From assembly GCA_017455085.1 (NCBI GenBank), contig JAFTBT010000081.1, positions 1 through 14,961 on the forward strand: 14,961 bases of DNA, given 5' to 3'. Under the pieces are notes generated by a model, which did not search any database, was not told the origin of the DNA, and saw nothing but the letters and a program-made list of their open reading frames with translations. The position numbers and the translations under genes are program-made. This DNA is from Synergistaceae bacterium. Its GTDB lineage: Bacteria > Synergistota > Synergistia > Synergistales > Aminobacteriaceae. This document shows, piece after piece, positions 9,139 to 14,961 of this stretch. The first letter of the stretch is position 1. Each line of letters opens with the position of its first letter.

Positions 9139-9962
9139 TTAGTGCTTTATAGCTATGGAGGGTGTATAGATTATGTTTTTCCTGAGCCACACAGACACGG
9201 TGATAATTTTGTTTTCCGGCACTGTAGATATGGGGGCTGCCTGTATCATCATAAAACTCTGCGATAGTGTCGTCTTCTGAAGGCTCATTGCTTCCGGCCA
9301 AGTAGAATAATTCTTTGCCGGTGTAGGTGTCATCACTGAGAGTTACTGTGAAGTCGTACATACCTGACTCGTCAACGCTGATCGTCCCCAATTCCGCAGC
9401 AATGGTATATTCTCCGGTGAAAACATCATTATTCACATCATCAACAACATCAATCACATCAACAACATCATGCACATTCACATCAACAACATCATTCACA
9501 TCAACGTCATCTATAGCTGCACCATGACGAGAGACATTCTGCAACATATACCCTGTTTCACTTTCTGCTGCCTGCTGTGTAGTAGCTGCTGAGACTGTGA
9601 GCTTGTAGGTTTTCTTTGCGGTCTTGGCCGAATTTGCAGCACTGACCTTCACCGAAAACTTTCCTGACTGTGTGGGAGTCCCTGAGATTGTGCCGTTGGT
9701 GTTCATGCTCAAGCCCGAAGGCAGTCCTGTAGCTGACCATGTTATCGCCGGAGTGCCAGTAGCTGCGAGGTCAAAGCTGTATGCATTTCCCTGTGAAGCG
9801 TCCGGAAGTTTCTTAGTGGTAATTTTCGGAGCAATGGCCTTGATTGTGAGTGAGTAGTCGACTGATGCAACCCCTGCGATGTTGTAGGCAATGGCAGTAA
9901 TTTTTCTGTCGGTGCAGACTTCGGAAGGAGTGCCTGTGATTTTGTTGGTGCTGGTGTCGAAC
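9139..9962 (-). pseudogene. C-terminal fragment: second half of Ig repeat 5, repeat 6, Asp/Val-rich tract and terminal domain
   Basis: In the shifted frame, FDTSTNKITGTPSEV resumes repeat 5, and APKITTKKLPDASQG ... GLSMNTNGTISGTP is repeat 6. The low-complexity DVVDVN segment (about 9424-9519) and TGEYTIAAELGTISVDESGMYDFTVTLSD follow. Without correction the frame runs on after DDTG to a nonsense tail ending at 9080. With one base removed from the G5 tract it ends in TVPENKIITVSVWLRKNIIY...IAIKH at 9139, which is the coherent end of the domain. Confidence 0.65.
9424..9519. repeat. Short in-frame tandem repeats encoding an Asp/Val-rich tract
   Basis: Plus-strand units of the form CATCAACAA / CATCAATCA / CATTCACAT repeat with 9-12 bp spacing and stay a multiple of three. 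On the coding strand they give alternating Asp-Val with Asn and His (DDVDVNDVVDVNVHDVVDV). This acidic spacer separates the last Ig repeat from the terminal domain and is not part of any fold I recognise. Confidence 0.8.
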
Positions 9963-11465
9963 GATAGATAACCCTTCCGGCAGATCTCCAGAGAGCAGCA
10001 GAGTTATCGGCTCAGTGCCTTTAACCTTGATGGCTTTCGAGTATTGTTTTCCGAACTTGCCAGCCTTTAGGGATTTGGGGGAAATTTTGGGAAATATAGC
10101 GTTGACGTTGAGGGTGAAGACTTTGGAGACCTCACCGACGGGATTGCTGAGAGTTACGCGAACCATGCCGGAGTCGTTTGTGGGAGGAGTGCCGAGTAGT
10201 TTTGCGTTGTCTGCCTCAAACAGAGTGATTCCCTGCGGAAGATGGCCTTCGAGTTCCCACGTGAGGGGTTTGGAGCCAGAGCTTTTGATGGTTTCCTTGT
10301 ACTTTTTTGCAACAGTAGCGTCCTTGAGGGCTTGTGTAGTGATTTCTGGAAGTTTGCAGACGTTGAGTGTGAGTGTTCTGGTTTCTTTGCCGTAATCGTT
10401 TGAGACGGTGAAGGAGATTTTGGCGGCTTTTGCTTTAGTGGGAGTGCCGGTGATGAGTCCTGAATCGGTCATTGTGAGACCTTTGGGAAGTTTTTTCTTG
10501 GCCGTCCATGTGAATGGAGGAGTCCCTAGAGCGATGAGCTGGCAGATGTATTCTTCACCTTGAGTAGCGGGGTAAGGGTTTTCTGGCAGGATAGCGGGGC
10601 GTGTTTTTGTTGGGGCTTCTAGTACGGTGATGGAGAGATCTTTAGAGGTAGAGCCTGCGGAGTTCGTGACGTAGACGGTGAAGGGTGTGGTGTCTGCTGT
10701 GGTAGGAGTGCCGTAGATGTAGCCCGAAGTGGTGAGTGTGAGGCCGTCAGGTAGTGATGAGTCTGAAGCCAGAGACCACGTGAGGGGAGTAGTGCCTGAG
10801 GCTGTGAGCTTGAAGCCGTAGGGAGAGGAGGTGTATGCGGTGTTGAGAAAGTCGGTAGTGATTTTTGGTGAGCGGTAAGCGGTGAAGGGGATGATGATGG
10901 TGAAGAGGCGGGAGGTGGAGCCTGCGGAGTTTGAGGCAGTGACGGTGAAGGGGAATGCTCCGGGGGTTGTGGGAGTGCCTGAGATTGTGCCTGATGAGTC
11001 GAGAGTGAGGCCGGTAGGCAGAGATCCGGAGGAAAGAGTCCACGTGATGGGGGAAGTTCCGATGGCGGAGAGTGTTGCGGAGTAGGAGACATCGACAGAG
11101 GCGGAGGGGAGGGATGAGGTTGTGATGATGGGAGTTGACGAGGCGGAGCTGTCAGTGTGATCCGTATCATTTACATCCCCAGAATAAGCTGATGAACCAT
11201 AAGCAGGATACACCCTAACACTTGTTCTAGAATATATTACATGTGAGTTTCCGGTAGCTAACCCAATTTTAATATATTCAAGCTGTTTTAAGTCAGGATT
11301 CGAAAAATGTATAATGCATTTATCTGCAGAGGTGTATGTAGTTGAAGGTACAGTATTATCAACATATGCGTATTTTGCTTCAGCAGTCCCTCCATTATTT
11401 CTTAATCCAAAATTATAGTCAGTCCAGAAGTCAGTATAATTGAAATCAAAGCCATTATCTTTACT
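9813..11465 (-). pseudogene. Middle fragment: linker and five putative-Ig repeats, same frame as the N-terminal fragment
   Basis: After the amber codon the same frame stays open for 550 codons: a unique region (SKDNGFDFNYTDFW ... YSRTSVRVYPAYGS, about 11465-11150), then repeats 1-4 complete and the first half of repeat 5, up to GDLPEGLS near 9970. The GATA duplication then throws the frame into a His/Arg-rich nonsense tail ending at 9813. A GTG at 11213 could start an isolated product but has no SD and would lack a signal peptide, so translation of this part depends on readthrough or repair. Confidence 0.7.
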
Positions 11466-12014
11466 CTATACAGGAAAATCACAATACAATTCCTCCAATG
11501 CTCTAAAATAATTTCCAAGTTGGACAGCATGAAATCTATTATTGAAACAATGCAGAGTTCTTAGTGTTTCATTAGAACTAGAAAATCTGCGTAAACTTAA
11601 ATTCTTCAACCTGTTGTTATCACAAAATATTTTTTCTAACGCCCAATTTTCGTCCAAATAAAGTATCACTAATTGATTACTAGAACAGTCCAATACCTTC
11701 AAAGCTGTGTTTTGTGTTACATCCAAACCAGATAATTTATTGTGAGAGCAGTTCAGATGAGTAAGTTTTACTAAAAACTCTATGCCTTTCAGACTAGATA
11801 TAGACTTATAACTTACATCCATTGATGTTGTTATGCCAATTTCGGCACCATCAAGTACATCATCGTTATTGCTGTCGATATTATATTTAACATATTCCCG
11901 AAAGTTCACATCAGGGAAATTAGTCTCGTTGATCTCCACGTCAGCAAACCCTTCACTACACACCGCCAGCAACATTACCGCCAGCAACATCAACCTGCAA
12001 AAACTCTTCTTCAT
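11466..12014 (-). CDS. N-terminal fragment: signal peptide plus leucine-rich repeats (ends at amber codon)
   Basis: As it stands this gives a secreted 182-residue product. MKKSFCRLMLLAVMLLAVCSEGFA is a signal peptide with likely cleavage after GFA; then INETNFPDVNFREYV leads into a DxNxDxxLD-like segment (NIDSNNDDVLDGAEI) and LRR units with the LxxLDCSxNxL pattern (THLNCSHNKLSGLDVTQN, KVLDCSSNQL, EKIFCDNNRL, RTLHCFNNRF). The start is ATG 12014, with GGAGG 8 nt upstream. The longer ATG at 12029 overlaps that SD. It could be the functional product if the amber codon is genuine. Confidence 0.75.
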   Translation of the reverse strand: MKKSFCRLMLLAVMLLAVCSEGFADVEINETNFPDVNFREYVKYNIDSNNDDVLDGAEIGITTSMDVSYKSISSLKGIEFLVKLTHLNCSHNKLSGLDVTQNTALKVLDCSSNQLVILYLDENWALEKIFCDNNRLKNLSLRRFSSSNETLRTLHCFNNRFHAVQLGNYFRALEELYCDFPV

Positions 12015-12079
12015 CGTTATTGCCTCCATATTATTTTGTGAATTGGGATATATACATCATTATCGTTTATTACTGCACA

Positions 12080-12114
12080 AAATTTCCCCCTCCAGCTCAA
12101 AACTAAAGGGGGAA
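12080..12114 (-). terminator. Terminator after the FMN_bind/rhodanese gene
   Basis: TTCCCCCT (12084-12091) pairs with AGGGGGAA (12107-12114) around a 15-nt loop. On the minus strand it is followed by ATTTTG, fitting a Rho-independent terminator 34 nt after the stop at 12148. The same hairpin stands upstream of the LRR/Ig gene, which therefore needs its own promoter in 12030-12080. Confidence 0.7.
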
Positions 12115-12147
12115 TCTCTCTCTACATCGCTTACTAGCACACTACTG

Positions 12148-13455
12148 CTATTGCGCTATCCTCGTCAGTCCAGAAAAACTATACGTACACTTCAGCGTCA
12201 CTTCCGGCGCATCCATCGTAATATCCCTATACGCCGGACCAGCATAGTTCCCCATGCCGCCAATGTTGTACACCTTGCTCATGTCCCAGCCTCTCGCACT
12301 CAGAATCTTCATCAGGTTTCCTACTCTTCCGCCCCCCTGACACATCAAGAATATCACCTTGTTCTTCGGGAAAAGGGCTGCCAATATCTCGTCAGACTCC
12401 TTATACACCGGCACAGGCTCATCCGTCGTTCCACCATACAGCTGCGGCAGTGAAGAGTCCTTGTGTGCGTCCGCGTTGAAGATCAGCGCAAGGTACGGTA
12501 TGCACTCAAAATTCCGCAGGTGCTTCTTAGAGTAGTCCTCAAACTCCCGGATGTCTATATACATCACATCGCTCCGGCCAAGATACTGCTTCAAGTTCTC
12601 GTTGGTGATCGCTGAACACGTCGGCCCAAAGTTTCCCGGCTCACATATCGTGTCTTCAGTGTCGTCCTTATTGGCCTTGTACTTCTTCGTGGTGTCCACC
12701 GGCGCAGGAAGTTCCGTAGTCTCCTTCACAGCACTTGCTACACTGGCTTTAGGTGCTGCGGTTGCCTTCTTGCCCTCGAAAATCTTCCTGAGTTCCACTG
12801 CCGCAGGGTCTCCGTCAAAAAATGAGTCCGTTGCATGATACGCGAATAGTGCCTGAATCGCCCGCAGGTTATTGTTTGACGAAACTGTTGCACCTGTCCA
12901 CGCGTCTACGTCGAAGTCCTTGAAGTCCTTGATCTCGTTATAGCCCTTCAGCTCCGAGTACTTTTTGCCGATGAAGTAAGGGAACATCTCCGCCTTGAAC
13001 TTCTCATACGTAGCTTTAGGTGCTATCGGTGAAGGGTTGCTGTCTCCCCAGAATCCCCCCAAATAGTGGCCAGTGGAGTCAGAGTCGTAGCTGAGGAATT
13101 TCACTTCTGCGTCATCGATTTTCCCGCTGGAGGGCAACGTCAGCTCAACATACGCTGTCGACCACACATTGAGGTCTGCTGGGCGGCATGTGCAGGCTAT
13201 GAATGTGATCTGATACTTCACGTAGTTTCTGGCTACATACTTGAACGGGACGAACGCGTAAAATAGATCCTCTTCCTTTGGGCCGTCTATGTGGTTGAAG
13301 GGGATCACGGCGACCTGATTGGCTTTTGTGCCTTCACCGAGACGGGCTGATGTGTTGAGGAAGTTGTTCACATCGCTTAGGGACAGTTCATCGGCGGAAG
13401 CAACAGCGGCTAACACAAAAACGAGCAGAATAAACACAAATAATTTTTTGGACAT
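12148..13455 (-). CDS. Secreted protein with FMN_bind-like region and rhodanese domain
   Basis: This 435-residue protein opens with a signal peptide (MSKKLFVFILLVFVLAAVASA, likely cut before DELSL) and is presumably exported. The first half ends in a segment like the FMN-binding domain of NqrC/RnfG proteins: FKDFDVDAWTGATVSSNNNLRAI (178-200). There D-x-W-T-G-A-T-x-S-S resembles the S/T-G-A-T-x-T/S flavinylation motif, with Thr190 as candidate FMN attachment residue. A Lys/Thr/Pro linker (about 229-265) leads to a rhodanese-like domain (about 270-420) with VMYIDIREFEDYSKKHL and the catalytic-loop candidate Cys372 in MCQGGGRVGNLMKIL. The combination suggests an extracytoplasmic sulfur- or redox-related role; the substrate is unknown. 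The only strong SD is 331 nt upstream across a structured leader; a weak GGA lies 8-9 nt before ATG. A terminator follows. Confidence 0.8.
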   Translation of the reverse strand: MSKKLFVFILLVFVLAAVASADELSLSDVNNFLNTSARLGEGTKANQVAVIPFNHIDGPKEEDLFYAFVPFKYVARNYVKYQITFIACTCRPADLNVWSTAYVELTLPSSGKIDDAEVKFLSYDSDSTGHYLGGFWGDSNPSPIAPKATYEKFKAEMFPYFIGKKYSELKGYNEIKDFKDFDVDAWTGATVSSNNNLRAIQALFAYHATDSFFDGDPAAVELRKIFEGKKATAAPKASVASAVKETTELPAPVDTTKKYKANKDDTEDTICEPGNFGPTCSAITNENLKQYLGRSDVMYIDIREFEDYSKKHLRNFECIPYLALIFNADAHKDSSLPQLYGGTTDEPVPVYKESDEILAALFPKNKVIFLMCQGGGRVGNLMKILSARGWDMSKVYNIGGMGNYAGPAYRDITMDAPEVTLKCTYSFSGLTRIAQ

Positions 13456-13794
13456 AGTTATTCCGTTACAGAAGACTTATAACATTTCTGTATGCTTCAT
13501 TCCTTGTTCAACGCGTCCGCTTTCACTGGTGAAACTGGCTACTTACGTTTGGTGAAACGCTCCGAAGGCTCCAGTCCCAGCCTAGCATGGGCTGCCCAGC
13601 TAACGTACGGGTATATAATTCTCTACGCATTGATAAGGTTGAGTATTTCACAGACAGAACCATATAACAGCATTTTTCTCTGTCCAACTGCCTATACCCA
13701 GTTCTCAATGAGACACCAATTAAGGCAGGTTATACCAATCGTTAGCTAGGAAATAAACTTGAAGAGCTAAAGTCTCTGTAACGTGTCCTCCTTT
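13456..13794 (-). ncRNA. Structured RNA leader inserted between Shine-Dalgarno and start codon (element B)
   Basis: On the minus strand AAAGGAGG (13794-13787) is followed by ACA and then CGTTACAGAGACTT (13783-13770), which pairs with AAGTCTTCTGTAACG (13478-13464): 14 bp with one bulged base. Eight nt (GAATAACT) then lead to ATG 13455, so looping out the 320-nt insert leaves 11 nt between SD and start. Inner stems are CCTAGCTAACG with CGTTAGCTGGG (11 bp, one G-U), CTGCCT/AGGCAG, GGGTATA/TATACCC (crossing the previous stem, a pseudoknot), GACAGA/TCTGTC, CGTTT-cacc-AAACG and TTTCAC-ca-GTGAAA. The 3' domain shares blocks, in the same order, with the ribH leader: GGGACTGgAGCCTTCGGA, AAGTAGC, GGAC, TTGAACAAGGAAT. 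There is no credible ORF in this 430-nt gap; its distal part (13795-13887) is AT-rich and should hold the promoter, but no clear one is seen. Confidence 0.72.
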
Positions 13795-13887
13795 CATTAA
13801 AATGATGTTGATTGTGAATTATTGTGAAGTATTAGAATTGTAACATATAGGCATCAGATAGAGACATGAATATTTTCCGGCAACACC

Positions 13888-14718
13888 TCATTTCAGCAGC
13901 ATCACCACAGCTATCACCGCCATCGCAAAACTCCCTACAGAAAGCAGCATCACAATCTTCAACGCCCTTGCCATCCGCTCAAGCTCTCCCCTGCTCTCTT
14001 TCTTGAGGGTGTTCGTCATCTCCTCAGCATAACGCGCTATCTCTTCAGCTACCTTCACACTCACTTCATGAATCAGTGCAGTATTATTCTGCGTCAACTG
14101 TGCCGACACTTCCCGCGAAAAGTCCTCTAGTTCCTTGCTCTGTGCCTTAGCATTCGCCCGCAATAATCCCTCAAGGTCAGGCAGTGAGGAATTTACGAGC
14201 TGTTCAAGCTGAGCGTCATTGCCCGAATATATATGCTGAGCCACCAACGGAGTATGCTGTTCCTTGTCTGCAGCATATGCCTCACCAAAACTCTTTACTC
14301 CGTGAATAAGTTCATTAAGCATGTCTGTGATAGTGTCCAGTTTTTTCTCCAGCCCCTGAGTGTCTATAGTCTGTGCTTCTGGTTTAGCTTTTAGTGCAGA
14401 GTCAATACTTGCTGGCAATTTTTCGGCAGACCTCTTCAGCGTAGATATGTCCTCCAATACGCTGCTGATTGACTGCATGAGTACGCTTCTGCCTGCTCTG
14501 TCTTCGTCTATACCGGAACGTACGACTTTTTCGAGGCTGGTGCGCAGATCTTGAGCGAGCCTGTTTGAGCGTTCGAGTGCTCCGGAGAAGTCTGCGGCAG
14601 GTATTGCGGACATCAGGGACTCAGTCAGTGGAGGGAGAATGTTTGCGGCGAGTTCTGCGGCGAGGCGTGCAGTAGTAGGGTCTAGGTCATCAGCGGGCGG
14701 GGAAAAAGAGTCTTGCAT
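13888..14718 (-). CDS. Coiled-coil protein with a C-terminal membrane anchor, function unknown
   Basis: I do not recognise a family. The 276-residue product (from ATG 14718, MQDSFSPPADDLDPTTARL) is rich in Ala, Glu, Leu, Ser and charged helical stretches (about 15-250), consistent with long coiled coils. It ends in a single hydrophobic segment (about 254-275, IVMLLSVGSFAMAVIAVVMLL) followed only by Lys, so it is probably tail-anchored with the bulk in the cytoplasm. GGAG lies 14 nt before the start, a long spacing. The open frame continues upstream into the tandem repeat to 14832, but those residues come from repeat sequence and are unlikely to be translated. A TATACT -10-like box (minus strand, 14781-14776) lies 58 nt before the ATG. 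It is separated from the next gene by the element B leader. Confidence 0.72.
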   Translation of the reverse strand: MQDSFSPPADDLDPTTARLAAELAANILPPLTESLMSAIPAADFSGALERSNRLAQDLRTSLEKVVRSGIDEDRAGRSVLMQSISSVLEDISTLKRSAEKLPASIDSALKAKPEAQTIDTQGLEKKLDTITDMLNELIHGVKSFGEAYAADKEQHTPLVAQHIYSGNDAQLEQLVNSSLPDLEGLLRANAKAQSKELEDFSREVSAQLTQNNTALIHEVSVKVAEEIARYAEEMTNTLKKESRGELERMARALKIVMLLSVGSFAMAVIAVVMLLK

Positions 14719-14784
14719 GGTAAATTTTTCAGCTCCAATAAAATTGTGATTGTGATATAGATTCGTGATATAGCTAGTATACAT

Positions 14785-14961
14785 CATAATGTGGCGGCTA
14801 AACACCATCATAACGGGGCGGCTAAACACCATCCATAACGGGGCGGCTAAACACCATCCATAACGGGGCGGCTAAACACCATCATAACGGGGCGGCTAAA
14901 CACCATCATAACGGGGCGGCTAAACACCATCATAACGGGGCGGCTAAACACCATCCATAAC
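14785..14961. repeat. 24/25-bp tandem repeat array continuing past the window edge
   Basis: Units CATAACGGGGCGGCTAAACACCAT start at 14785 (variant ATGTGG), 14809, 14834, 14859, 14883, 14907, 14931 and 14956 (cut by the window end). Periods are 24, 25, 25, 24, 24, 24 and 25, the difference being one extra C at the junction. Copies 2-7 are identical in the core, so the array is young or homogenised. Both lengths mix, so no reading frame is kept through the array. There are no spacers, so it is not a CRISPR. Confidence 0.92.

Larger units (their letters stand above)
9139..12014 (-). pseudogene. Broken gene for a secreted leucine-rich-repeat / putative-Ig-repeat surface protein
   Basis: Read as one gene of about 960 codons, this encodes a signal peptide, a leucine-rich-repeat region, a linker, six putative-Ig (He_PIG) repeats of about 80 residues (P-x-GL-x6-G-x-I-x-GTP ... 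FTVTASNSAGS), an Asp/Val-rich low-complexity segment, and a C-terminal domain ending TVPENKIITVSVWLR...IAIKH. Three lesions interrupt it. An amber codon at 11466-11468 (codon 183) is followed in the same frame by an open stretch reaching 9813. A GATA duplication at 9963-9970 shifts frame; removing one copy restores the repeat consensus GLSFDTSTNKITGTP. A G5 tract at 9232-9236 shifts it again; removing one base restores DTGSPISTVPENK. All repeats on both sides stay recognisable, so decay is recent, or the lesions are sequence errors, or they are reversible. Repeats 1 and 2 are nearly free of Lys while 3-6 are Lys-rich. The gene is likely a cell-surface or secreted adhesin-like protein. Confidence 0.8.

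Noticed and set aside
10619..11170. Long Pro/Ser/His-rich frames antisense or out of frame to the Ig repeats
   Set aside because: They are shadows produced by the repetitive Ser/Thr/Pro codon use of the Ig-repeat gene.
13523..13749. Small ORFs on either strand in the element B region
   Set aside because: They have no ribosome binding site or protein-like composition, and the region is explained by RNA stems.
14719..14832. N-terminal extension of the coiled-coil protein through the tandem repeat
   Set aside because: The added residues are the translated 24-bp repeat plus AT-rich promoter-like DNA, and the repeat does not keep a frame further upstream.
14785..14961. CRISPR array
   Set aside because: Units are directly adjacent without spacers; it is a tandem repeat.

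Overview
The window looks like a chromosomal segment of a moderate-GC bacterium, most likely a Synergistota member or a close ecological relative. That is an inference from the secreted protein with a leucine-rich repeat, putative-Ig repeats and a C-terminal domain of the type I associate with that phylum; no rRNA or other phylogenetic marker is present. The housekeeping backbone is a riboflavin cluster in the familiar order ribD-ribE-ribA-ribH, followed by serS and a glycosyltransferase gene.

Layout. 33-1723 (+): ribD, with a probable ATT start, and ribE, overlapping. 1720-3611 (-): a two-gene unit of mtnA and a formyltransferase that carries an 11-G homopolymer in its coding strand just before the catalytic Asp. 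3603-3880: degenerate 76-77 bp tandem repeats that duplicate the mtnA promoter and start region. 3957-4485 (+): a small overlapping pair, an unrecognised protein and a DUF4160 protein. 4515-5165 (+): ribA. 5166-5521: a structured RNA leader. 5522-6025 (+): ribH. 6026-6133: a hairpin leader. 6134-9083 (+): serS and an overlapping membrane/WecG-TagA fusion gene, closed by a strong terminator. 9139-12014 (-): one large secreted LRR/Ig-repeat gene broken by an in-frame amber codon and two frameshifts. 12148-13455 (-): a secreted FMN_bind-like plus rhodanese protein behind another structured leader (13464-13783). 13888-14718 (-): a coiled-coil protein with a C-terminal membrane anchor. 14785-14961: a 24/25-bp tandem repeat running off the window.

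The most unusual signal is shared by three genes. At ribH, serS and the FMN_bind/rhodanese gene, the best Shine-Dalgarno (AAAGGAGG, identical in all three) is not next to the start codon but about 55, 233 or 331 nt upstream. In each case the intervening RNA is closed by a terminal stem (8 bp, 7 bp and 14 bp, with mostly different sequences) whose bases lie just after the SD and just before the start. Folding the insert away would place the SD about 11-16 nt from the start codon. The two large inserts also share a conserved 3' domain (GGGA..., AGCCTYCGGA, AGTAGC, GGAC, TTGAACRAGGAAT). They therefore look like members of one structured, possibly mobile RNA family sitting between SD and start codon. 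This may be related to HEARO/omega-type RNAs, but that assignment is only a hypothesis here.

Functionally the window supplies riboflavin precursors (RibD, RibE, RibA, RibH; no RibB domain is present), methionine-salvage isomerase MtnA, SerRS, and cell-surface glycan and secreted proteins. Several loci (poly-G tract, tetranucleotide duplication, G5 tract, three tandem-repeat arrays) suggest a genome in which repeat slippage is active.
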